Part shown: positions 22,016-32,476 of the stretch, piece by piece
How positions within the stretch are numbered: position 1 is the first letter of the stretch
Layout of the letters: every line of letters begins with the position of its first letter
NCBI GenBank assembly: GCA_022539475.1
Contig: VCMS01000190.1
Coordinates: 1-64,000, forward strand
Reading direction: 5' to 3'
DNA from: Gracilaria domingensis
Lineage: Eukaryota; Rhodophyta; Florideophyceae; Gracilariales; Gracilariaceae
DNA: 64,000 nucleotides
Translations under genes and position numbers: made by a program
The notes under the pieces: generated by a model
Database searches by the model: none
The model's input: the letters and a program-made list of their open reading frames with translations, nothing else
What the model was told of the DNA's origin: nothing

Positions 22016-24838
22016 TCGCGCGCGCCCAAAAAGCAAAAACTAGCTTAGTTTCCTCAAGCGACACGACTATATTCCACTTCCGCAGAAACACAGACGGTCA
22101 TGACTTGATGACACGCGCAGGTTAAAATGCAATCTAGATGTGGTGCGCAGGAAGCATGGGAAGCATTCTCATGCCATTGTGTCGGATATGACGAACTGGT
22201 GGAGGCCCATGGTACTATCTTCCCATCGGATCACATCTTTGGAAGCAACGTCAGTCGTGCTCACAGCCACCTGAGATTGGTATCTTTTGGGCCTCCGCGA
22301 CAGGAGTACGACGACTTGGCTGACGATGATATGGACAATATGCGGAATCATGGATCCATGCTGTTCGACAGGAGGACATTTCGTTTTGGTCTGCTATCGA
22401 GTTGGAGACTGGGAAGAATTGTGCGAGAGCACAAGTCGGAGGACGCAACGGAAAGCAACCGCATCAATTCTTATTGGATTTCGATCGCCCATTGACGACG
22501 TATCTAGTCGTTCTGCGTTCGAACCTTGACATGAAAGTGCTGTGAAGGACGCGTGTTAAGTTAATCGTTGGGACATGTCGCGCATGGGTTTGGAGGCGAC
22601 GGATGTACAGACGGCCGCATGGCGTGAGGAATGGAAACCCGTGACGCGGAACAGGGAAGGTACAATGGTGAACTATCAGATTCAACTACGTTCAGCTCGC
22701 ATATCTGGGCACTATTCCTATCATTTGACCAGGTTCCAATCTTAGCCTGGAGAGTCTTCGATGACAGTGAAGAGTGGTAGAAGAATTCGAACCGCGAAGG
22801 CTCGTCCAGAACAAAAGTCGAGGCAACTAAACTGATGGAGCTGATACGCGAGTTCTCGAATCTCGGGGTATGCTCTGTGGGTTGGATCTTCTACCTCCGG
22901 GACTTCTCGTGCGCGCTTAGGCATCTATGGATATTGAGGGGCCTCGGCGTTTTTCATCGGATTGAGCAAGACTGAGCAGTGGTTTCTCGTCATGCTGATG
23001 GTCGGTACGTTCGGGAAGGTTCAGCCAAAGCTATGGTGCATTACGCAAGAAAGGTGTGGCGCAAATGAATTGAAAATAAAGAACCGGTTAGGAATGAGGT
23101 AGTTTCAAGGTCTTATGATGGTGGATGCCAAATTTTCTGAACGGAAACGAAAGACTATCGACTATATGGATGCACCCAAGGGATTCCCAATGCGTACCAA
23201 TCTGTTCCATTCCTATCATTCGTACCTTATGCCACGCTAGTTGGAATGACTTGAATCTAATCTATCATACGTACGTAAAAGAGAGAAAACCGTATTCCAT
23301 GAGATGGCGCACTGGGCCTTACAAGGAATGATGACTACGTGGACAGTCCACACTTGTCGTGTCTCTCTGTCTGGGCGACATCGCTATGCGCTCTATGTGA
23401 AGAAGTCGAATATCAAAACATCGCAGCAAGTGGAAATGGAGGTATATTAGAGTGACGCGTTTCCAGGAAGGGAGAGTTTATTGGATTCTTTTAGATGGAC
23501 CTGTTGGTGTAAGCATGATCTGCTGGAGGTCCGAAGGCAATACCTACAGCATATTGACACGCGTGTTTAATGAGGAGACGAGAGAATGCTGGGGCCACTG
23601 CATCTCGGTTCAGAAGTATTGCATGCAAGTGAGCGCTGAAGGGGCAATGTACAACACGTCTCACCGCATTATGCATAGATAGGTCAACGCTGGTCATGGG
23701 CTGGCTACGTTCCTGCTCCTTTCTGTGTCGGGGCTCTATCAATGACGGTCTAATAATCGTGAAGGTGATGAGGAAGGAATTGGAAGAAAATGGATCCTAA
23801 CATGGCTCGCAAACCAAATGGTATCATGTCGCCAGCCCACAGAAGTAGTAGCTACCACTTCTGGGCGGCTTTTTTTGGGAGAACTAACAGATCGCTGTAG
23901 CATCACGGCCAAGGGAGCATTAAAGGGGAGCACCGAACGAACGCATTTGAACGGTTGACTATGGACGCTACTAGTCCTTTGCGTGGGACAAGGTTAACTA
24001 CAGGTTTTTCAAGACTAATTTATGTCTTGAGGAACTTACGTATGGGGCGTCAGATGTAGTAGAGAAAAAGTTTTTGGTGTGAAGTACAGGAATTGGTATA
24101 ACGAACAGCGTTTCTGCTATGGATGTTGCAGAAATATGAACTCACTCATTCATGTATCTCTCCAGCTGTACTGTTGTAACATTTGATGCTATATAGTTGG
24201 TATGAAAGATCGTTGAAAGTGCGTACTTGTATAAGTCAGGGCAAGCAACGGTGGATGCGGGAAATGAGACAAGTCGAATAATTCGACCCCGGGCTAAGAT
24301 CCAAGACATGAATGACTCGATCCCGCCACCAATGTCTCAGCGAGCACGCACCTCTTCTTATGGTCTCCATCATATGCTACGAGTTTGAGGTTAAATCTCC
24401 GCTCTGCCATGTACACATATCAGTCCTGCGATCAGGACGCGAGTACGTGACCCTCCATTTCACTCTCAGATATATGATTCACCTTCAGTATCGTTCACGT
24501 TCCTATATCTGTTCCGTAAGATTACTGACCGCGAGCACAAGGCCGAAGGATCTCGATGGCTCCTCAACGTGCGGACATAGCAGGTGGTAAACCGCGAAAG
24601 CAATCGGTAGCGCCGGAGCGCCTGGGATACTGGGGTGGCCAAACGTAGGAGCGCGGTCGTCTCACGAAGTAGTGCTACTAATGGGAGAGGTAGCGAGGCC
24701 GAGCACCTCGTGCTGAACTTCGGTTAACCAAAATCTTCATCTACAGTATCGGAAGTAAAACCGAGAAGGAGGTCAGGAGCTTCCACATGCACTACGGAAC
24801 GCACAGTAAGTGAAACCGTTCAAGCCAAGGATAGTGCA
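22016..24838 (+). other. Fragmented plus-strand open frames, no recognised gene
   Basis: Successive plus-strand frames at 22127-22495, 22500-22690, 23125-23331 and 23452-23682 look mildly protein-like (one contains the acidic EYDDLADDDMDN) but break repeatedly and show no known domain. They could be the ruined 5' part of the gene at 25180-27104 or another decayed gene. Nothing else was seen. Confidence 0.35.
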
Positions 24839-25179
24839 ATGCGTGGGCCTGTTACACGCCACATGGCTGCAATGGAAGAGCCAAGGGTCAGTGATGATGG
24901 AAATGTAGATATCAAAGCGATGAAAGGAAATAAGAGAAGAACGGCTGTACGTCAGAATGTAAGGAGGACAAGAGGCAGTGGAGGAACAGAAGGTCTCGTA
25001 TCGATGATTTTTCGACAAGGTGAGAAGTGCGGATGACAATGCGGAGATGGAAACCGTGGATTGCGCCATCGTGAGAGCCGAACCTAGAGCCGAACCTGGG
25101 GATAGGGAGATACCCAGAAGCGCTGCCGGGAACAGAACGTAACAGTTATGATTCGAGAAAAGTGAAGAGGAACGATAAA

Positions 25180-27104
25180 ATGAATGAGGGTGTTTCTCGT
25201 GCCAAGAAAAGCAGCAGAAGAAAGGAGCGGGAGTCCACGGACGCAGTAGATATCCCAAGTGACGTCGAGGACAAGGATAACGTGGAGGCGAACGACATCG
25301 TGGACGCCGGAAATGCAACGCATATGGCTCCCATCGAAGGCAGGTATGATTCCGTCCCTCATATTGGGTCCAGACACAAGAAGACGAAGACGAAGACGAG
25401 ATACAACCGACACCAGTCACAGGTGAGTCACAGAGAACAGGTTCAATCAGGTCAGAAGAAGGACGAACCACGGAAATGAGAATAGACGGGTGGGGAACGA
25501 TCGGCAACCTGTCATAGCAAACGCCCGTAGAGAAGTATGGAACGATAAAGATGTTGATCGTGGTGCTTTGTCACGGAGCTTTTCCCTGCATGGTGCAATG
25601 GAAGAAGATGAAGATGAATCCCTTACTCCGCGATACGAGCTTTTGGAAAAGATCGGGAGACTGAAGGGAGATCTGTATCGTACAATAGAGGACATGCAAA
25701 GTCTGAAAATGAGCGTACGACTTGCTCAGAAGAACATAGAGCAACTGGAGGTTAAGGTCAGAGAACAAGAGGTTCTCATACACTCTTTGAGAGAGGCTCT
25801 CAGACGTGGAGGGAAAAGGAACGAACGTGACAGTAACAAGAGCAGGAAGCGGTACGACATTGACGCGAACGACGAGTTTGTTGGTGTTGCGAAGACCGCC
25901 TATGACTCCATACTTCAATACGCCAAAGACGAGACAAGAGAGCTATGCTTCGAGATGAGTATACCGGCAAGGAACTGGGGCAACCGAAGTGAGACAGTTG
26001 GACCTGAGAAAGACGACAGTGTGCTGGTTGTTGATGGGAAGGAGATAGTGCCACGGTGCCCAATGGATCTTGCCATAGAGATGAAGGCGTACACGCCATC
26101 CGTACGTGGTGGAGGCGACCATTTGTTGATGCAAATTGCGGAGACGGAGGTAATGATGCCACGTTGGGAATCTATCCGAGTAATGAAAATGGAAGATGGC
26201 TGTGTGAAACAGTTAACGCACGACATTTGTTTGCCCAGAAGGTTGAACCAGGCTTTAAGTGATGCAATAGGTGTTCGAAAACGCCATGCGAAGAAGAAGT
26301 TATTGATGGGACTAGGTTACGACATGCTTGTAAGGACCCCGATAAAAAATGATGAAAGGGAGCAGAACAAGTATGAAATACAAACCAGAGAGGTACGTGA
26401 AAAACTCCTACCCGAAGATGCAAATGGATGTGAGATTCTGTCGTCGTGGAGAACTCAGAAGGTAGAAGATATATGTTTCTCGGGCTTTAACCCATATCAT
26501 GCAACGAAGATGAACCATGTGACTTGCTTTTTCGGAACAGCCTGAGCTTGGAGGTGCTGCGTGAGTTCATGGGCTACGACGTTTTACAAACAAGTTCGAG
26601 AATACCGAAGAGAGGGATCCAGTGGATGGAACAATTATGCATCTGGCACGTCTTGATGCCTGGATAGCGTCCGTTGTTCGCGCGACAGAGTCTGAACGAG
26701 GGAGAGGTGGTAAGAGACAAGTGTTGTTCTCCAACTTGTTCGGGAAATATCTACCACTGGCACTTGAGAGTATACTGAAGACCGTGAGGGTCCGCATGCA
26801 GCAGAGTTATCCAACAGAGTTCAGAAATGGCCCATCGAATGCTGAAGATGCGCCGCATGGAAATGATGACCGGGTGGGCACTGTGGTTTACTGGATTCCG
26901 TCGAAAAGGAAAATGTACCTTGCTGTCCGAGAAGATGTGTTTATGGGAGAGATCTCTGAGAAGCTCGGAGCTGTACTGGATTGCTATGTTGGATGCTGCA
27001 GTCCGGGAGACCGTATGTTCTACGACATAACTGCAGAGAGGGATGTGAGGGAAAGGTCTGTGCAAGAAGGATTACATGAGGAGAATTGGATAGAACGTCA
27101 CTAA
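25180..27104 (+). CDS. Unrecognised gene, coiled-coil N-half, convergent with the transposase; probably broken
   Basis: Three plus-strand segments follow one another. 25180-25422 (ATG at 25180) is basic and acidic by turns, with KKSSRRKERE and KKTKTKTR. The main block is 25490-26545, with a heptad-rich coiled coil at about 25670-25800 (LEVKVREQEVLIHSLREAL). 26600-27104 encodes a further conserved-looking block (VGTVVYWIPSKRKMYLAVRE). The segments lie in different frames. The first junction has a perfect splice donor, CAG|GTGAGT at 25423, and a frame-compatible AG at 25480; the breaks near 26520 and 26590 look like frameshifts (LSLEVLREFMGYDV continues in a third frame). No family was recognised. 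Because it ends 16 bases before the stop of a minus-strand transposase, it may be the second gene of that transposon, as TNPA is in CACTA elements; that role is inferred. Confidence 0.5.
25423..25480 (+). other. Candidate 58-bp spliceosomal intron
   Basis: The donor CAG|GTGAGT follows a complete codon in frame 25180, and the AG at 25479-25480 restores the frame that stays open to 26545. Removing these 58 bases joins the two largest segments of the unrecognised gene without a stop. A single frameshift would explain the break equally well. Confidence 0.35.
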
Positions 27105-27120
27105 TTCATTATGGTTTACG

Positions 27121-30100
27121 TTACGAAAGTTTGGTGATTGGATGGTAGTGTAAACGAGCTCGGGGATTGCGATAGAATTTGTTAATGTAGAATCGGTGGA
27201 ACTTCCAGTGCAATGGAGGGAAAAAGGGGCGTGCGGGATAGTTTTGTCGGAGGATGTGTACCGAGCCTTTGATCGAAGAGAATGGGACGAGACCGAACCA
27301 TGGGGATACAGATGCAGTTGTTGACCGTTTTAGAGAATTGGAGGTTTGCAATGTGTGATCTTCCTCGTCATCCGTGGCCCAGCGGAGAGAAATGCAGTTC
27401 AAGGATTCGTCAATGTTATCCAACGGCTCCGTTACCTCGAAGAAGCGAATAAAGGCAAATTCAGAATCGGAATTGCTTTGGTTACATCTGCTAAAGCGAA
27501 CCAGGGCAAAGACTTTGCATACCCATGCGGTCGGGAAGTCACAACCGGGAGGAGGAGTTCCATTAACCCGGACGGTAGAGAATTTTGGGGACTTGGAAGG
27601 GCCGAAAGAAGTGGTTGCAAAAATACGTTCACACAAAGAGACCTCCGGCTCTCGCAGTCTAATGCATTGAAAGTGACGATCGTAGTCATCCAGCGAGGGG
27701 CAGAATCCAGAAACAATGTAAGCGGAGTTAACGACGGTGATTTTGATGTCATGGGGGTTGTCCAACGGTTGAAGAGTTTCTAAGCTTAGGGTACGGAAGG
27801 AAGAGAGGGCGTCGCGAGAGATTTGGTTGATGAACTGCAATGTAGTTTTGGAGAACAAATCTGTGAGAGCAGATGACGGGACGTTTGGATGGGACCGTAG
27901 ATACTTGTCGGCCGTGATGATGTCGAAGAGGGAGAATGAACTACCATCACGAACCATGGAGGGACACCGCTGCGACCAACGACTGGCCGAGTTGGTAGAC
28001 ATGGAGAAGTGTTTCCTTACCGAGATGGAGTGTAAGAAATCCTGCGACTCTTGGATTGAGTCCACTGTTTCCTTATGCGCAGTTGATCTTCTGCGAGAGG
28101 TACGGCGGTAGTGGTTCTTGAACAGGAGATGCGCGTGGTCGTACACACCTGCATCACCGAAATGGAGGCTTCCGTATCGACGGATGTCTGGAATGATGTG
28201 ATCCAGGAGATGGAATTTGAGAGTACGAAAGTTGGAGGCCTGGTATGGACCCAAAACTGAGACAGTTTGAGTCTTGAAGTTCTTGATGAGAGTCTCCAAA
28301 GAGCGTAAGCGATCATCAGTCCATTCTGGGGCAGTGTGGTAGTGAAGAACGTTATTGACGAGGTCGGCGTAAGAGGTGAAAATGGTGGTTATTGGGGCGG
28401 GAGATACTTCACCGCAGCAACGGTCGAAGAATGCACCGATGAAGGGGAAGACCATGTCGAGGGAGCGATAGTCCTTTGCTTCTAGCATGCCTCTGATTCC
28501 GTCAGTGGTGAAGAAGCCGTTGAGAGACTTACCCTTTTCAGATGTCGAGAAATCAATATGAAGCCATGGAGCCGGAAACGAGCGTTCGATGTCAGCTAGG
28601 ATGGAGTTGGCGTGAGTGAGAATAGATGTTCTGATGGACCGAAACGACCTGGAGGATCCATTGAAGCCCACGGAAGTGTGAAGAGAATCGGACTTCAGGC
28701 GTTCGATTGTGGCGAGTTTGATGAGTTTAGAGATGCCAAGGTGAAAGTTGTGAAGGGGCTCGAAGGAGAAGATTGAATAAGGAGTGAGCAGTGAAGAGAT
28801 GTTGAGAAGAGGGTAAGATTCCATAAAGGACTTGTATGGAGAGAGAGAGGTGAAGTGGAGAAGTTCTGCAGCTTCTTCTTTGAGGTTCCTTGCAACCCGT
28901 GGTCTATGGGAGAGGAGAACAGAATCTGCCTCGAGAAGTAGGTCATCATGTCTTTTTCTGGTTTGCAAAGTGTGTGAGAGGGTTCGCTCTGTGAGAGTAG
29001 GTTGGTAGAGGTTGAGTTTTGAACGAGGGAGGAGATACCGGTGGCAGGGTTTGCTTGGCTTTGTTCCATGAAGTACTGCGAGAATGTCCTTGGCTTCGGG
29101 GATGTCAGCGATGTAGTTGGAGATGACTGGATGGCATTGACGAAGGACTCCTTTGGCGTCGCGGAAGGGAAAACCCTTCATAAGGATATGATACAAAGGT
29201 TTGAGGATGGTTTCTAGGGACTCCTGAAAGAGCTGCATGCGCACAATGCGGGTCACGCTGGGGTTGAGGGAGCGACTTCCAAGGAATCTGTGTCAGTGGA
29301 GGACGAGTCGGAGGTGAAGGATGTGGGTATGTATCCGACGAGTGTGTAGTTCTGCGTGATGCACTTTCTGCGGAATGAGTCATTGAAATTGAGAGGGGTG
29401 ATGTGAAGAGGATACGACGTAACAGAAGAACTTTTCAAAGAGGTGGAAGACTTGTCTGAATATAGTTGAACGAGGCCGACGAACGAGTCTGTGCCGGTGA
29501 TACTGGGATCGTGCCAGATGACGTCGGGGTCCGGAGAATGCATGATATGCCTCTTGATAGTCGGGACGACATGGCGGCCGAGTTCCGAAGCCATAGGGTG
29601 TGCGATTGCGGTAGTTCCTGTTCTTGAAGCTTGTTTGACTGGATGAAAGAAGGAGTTGCTGTGGAATGCGAGACGAAGTTGTTGTAGGAGAACCTGAACG
29701 GGGTCCCTGAGGTAGAGGGTGGCGGAGAAGTTATGGTTTTTGTCATGGATGATGGTTGAGGTGAACCCAATGGAGCTGACTGTTTCTTCGAAGATTTTGA
29801 AGTGCAGTTTCAGACATTCGGCAGCGGAAGTGATGGAGGTCTGGAAGAGGGAAGAGGGAAAGGTGGATTGCTTGAGAATGTTGATGAGTTCGTCAGCAGA
29901 ACGCTTTCCGAGTTTTGTGGCGATGGAGGATATGTAGGTGACGAGGTTATGGATGTGGTCTTTCTGTGAGCGTGGAGAGGGGGAGAAGGCGTTACCTGAG
30001 CCTGTGGAAGGGGACTGGGAGGCGAGTTGGTGATGCGGGCTGAGTATCTGTGCTGCGTCGGATGAGCGTAGGGAGAGAGCAAGCTGTTCCTGGAGATAAG

Positions 30101-30337
30101 GGTCGTCGTCTGCGAGTGCTACGTTATCGGACGGGCGGTTAGAGGGGGGAAGGAAGGGGGTTCGGTGTTGTTGAGTCTGCGGCGCTTGGTTCGGGGAGGG
30201 AAGTGGGATCCTCGATGAGGTGTTGTGGTGAGAAACGGGTTTGGGTCATTCCTGTGTCTGCATCGCTTCTGATGCTGGGCGAGAGAGGCGAGGGACTGTG
30301 TATGGAATGAGCAGCGGGGGAAACAACAGTTGTGCAT
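27121..30337 (-). CDS. Plavaka/TNP2-like transposase (CMC superfamily), frame-disrupted
   Basis: The longest block (29256-27121, about 710 residues) contains the CRQCHPVISNYIADIPEAKD-type segment (LRQCHPVISNYIADIPEAKD) and CHRY that mark the TNP2/Plavaka transposase family, then LHNFHLGISKLIKLATIERL. Upstream, frame 2 is open from about 30115 to 29253 and encodes DELINILKQ, FSATLYLRDPVQVL and LVQLYSDKSSTSL; the last block corresponds to the QLYSDKT motif of Plavaka proteins. The N-terminus (30337-30119) has a finger-like CCFPRCSF...HQKRCRH and a basic KRRRLNN. Frames change near 30120-30150 and near 29256-29300, so it is either inactive or has small introns; I saw no strong splice sites. It would excise and reinsert the element by a DDE/RNase-H-fold nuclease. 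Confidence 0.7.
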
Positions 30338-30339
30338 GG

Positions 30340-31990
30340 CTGGGTGAGAGGGTATGAAAGTAGTGAGGGAAGTTGCTTGCAGAGGGAGGTCGGTGGTGAT
30401 GGTGCGGCGCAGAATCTTGGAGCACCCTGCAGGGGAGAGTATAAAGTGTGTTTATACGCCACCAACTCCACCGTGCACGTGATCGTTTACGTACCTTTCC
30501 TGCATGTTTCAGTGTGGGGAGGATTTCGAACTTTTCTGAACACAACTTTCAAAAATTTTCGCGGACGGCGCATTCCATGGCCGGCGATGATTGACGTACA
30601 GTGTGGCTGCGATTGAAGTTCTTCTTCTGTGAGCTTCAGTGGCGTTGCCTCTCAGAGTCCTGTCCTGGGATGTGAAACGAGCGAAACAGGTAAGTCGAGG
30701 CGTAAATGTTTGATATGGCGAATATGCGCGACTCTGACCAGTGTTTTTGCGCGGCGGCGGCTGTGTGCGAGAATGAGCGCGACAGGTTCATGAAGCTGCA
30801 GCGTGCGGAATCTTTGGATTGGAACCGGAGTAGTTCAGGTTTTTTATGTTTGGGATGCGTACTGAATGGGTTCAATGTAACTGAGACCTTTTGATGCTGA
30901 TGGTGTTTGCGAAGTCTAACTGCGGAACGTTACGTGATTTTGCGAGACGCACGGAGAGGATTTGGAAGCAGGTTAGCGTGAAGTCTTGGGCGGGGGCCTA
31001 TGGGTAAGTTTGAGAAGCTTTTTGTTCGACTTTTGATGTGAATGCTAACTGGATAATGTTGTATGCGTATGCGTAGGGCTTTTGGGACAGTTTGATGCGT
31101 GTTGTCGAGGGTATTGGTGAGGTAGGGGACACATGGTAAGTAGATGAGTGTTCATTTGAGAATGTTTCGAAGAGCGAAGAGTTAGCTAACGGGATATGTG
31201 ACTGCGTGGCGGGGGCTGTTTGCGAGAATGAGCGCGATAGGTTCATGGAGTTATAGCGTGCGGGATCTTTGGATTGGAAGTGGAATGGGGATGGGGCGGA
31301 AGGCGGTGGTTTACTTCGTTTCCTATGTGTAACGTGTTTTTTGAGGTGAAGTGGATAAGGGAGAATGGTTACGATGTGGCTGGGTAATTGGGTTTCTAGA
31401 GGAATCATGCTAATGACCCTGAACTCTGACTAACAAGAGTTTGGGGTCATGGAAAGAATGATTACCTCAACGGAGGCCTTCCAGGTAATCATTCTTTGCC
31501 ATTACTCCAAATTCTTGTTCGTCAGAGTTCGGTGTGGATGGCAAGGTACGCGTCGGGGTAAGTACGAGATGTTTTTTGTTCGAGTTCTGATAAGAATGCT
31601 AACTGGTTACTGTTTTATGTGTATGTGCAGGATTTTCGGGACAGTTTGATTCGTGTTTTCGAGGCTATTGGTGAGGTAGGGACACATGGTAAGTGGATAA
31701 GTGTGCATTTGGGAAAGTTTCGAAGATGGAAAAGTATCTAACGGAGTATTTGAATAGCTTGTGTTTGTGCATGTGCAGGTGCGTTGGATGGCAATGGATC
31801 GGTGGCGGTGCTGGAAATTGTGCAGTTGAGATGTTTTCGAGGGAGTTGGGGAGATGAAGATGGCGAAGAATGTTGAGGTAAGTGTGTTTATTTCCATGTT
31901 GGGATGGACGAAGAGACTAGGCAACAGAAAACTAACCAAGGGGATGTCTACATTGAGGGCAACGAGAGCATTTTCAGGGTATCTATTCGG
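30340..31990 (-). repeat. Repeat-rich 5' tail of the Plavaka-like element
   Basis: Two dispersed unit types recur in direct orientation. Unit A at 30750-30826 and 31202-31280 shares GCGAGAATGAGCGCGA and ATCTTTGGATTGGAA. Unit B at 31008-31160 and 31562-31715 shares GAATGCTAACTGG, GGACAGTTTGAT, TATTGGTGAGGTAGGG and GACACATGGTAAGT. No shared open frame survives. The location upstream of the transposase suggests subterminal repeats; the outer end of the element was not found. Confidence 0.6.
31421..31530. repeat. Foldback with arms of about 47 bp
   Basis: The left arm 31421-31467 and right arm 31483-31530 are near-perfect reverse complements: both outer ends pair as GAACTCTGAC/GTCAGAGTTC and both inner ends as AAGAATGATTACCT/AGGTAATCATTCTT, with a handful of mismatches between. 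The loop is 15 bases. It interrupts the unit-A/unit-B repeat tail and looks like a small MITE or a hairpin RNA locus. Confidence 0.8.
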
Positions 31991-32476
31991 TGAGTTTTGA
32001 TGCGTAATTGTCTTCCAAATGATACAGGGCTTCTTTGGTGATGTCAGAATGGATTTTCGGGGGTGGGAAGTAGGGTGGAGATGTGTACGATGACCGGTTT
32101 GGACCTGTTTTCATGTGGTGCTATACCTTGCATGAACCTGCAATACTGCATCAATAACATTCATTTCTGCTAGGATGGAACTTCCACCGTGCTTTCGGAC
32201 CGATGGCTCTTTTGGACAGATGGACCGGTAGTACTAGTGAACTAGCAGAAATGGAACTTAGTTCTAAGATTCTAGCAACTTTCATATTGCTTAGAAATAG
32301 CTCGTAGTTTGAAAGTCAAGCCTAGTATTCCATTCAAACCATACTGCAGAATCTGGAGTTTACTCTAGTTTTTCTTCCACTTCAAACTTCCACTAATCGC
32401 AATTTAACATATGAAATACTAGCATTTTTTTTCTGCGGTTTTTGGACTGTAAACTAGCATCCCGGAAACACAGACG
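31991..32476. other. Junction region at the truncated end of retrotransposon 1
   Basis: No gene. A perfect 12-bp inverted pair, CATTTCTGCTAG (32163-32174) and CTAGCAGAAATG (32241-32252), is present, and CTAG-containing words recur up to 32460. Homology to the retrotransposon stops abruptly at 32477, so this DNA either replaced or was inserted into the missing 3' half. Confidence 0.5.

Noticed and set aside
24773..25507. 244-codon minus-strand frame
   Set aside because: It lies antisense to the better-supported plus-strand gene, is Ser/Pro/Leu-rich without a motif, and looks like a shadow of the acidic-basic plus-strand reading.
31421..31530. Rho-independent terminator
   Set aside because: Arms are far too long, there is no T-run, and the sequence is eukaryotic.
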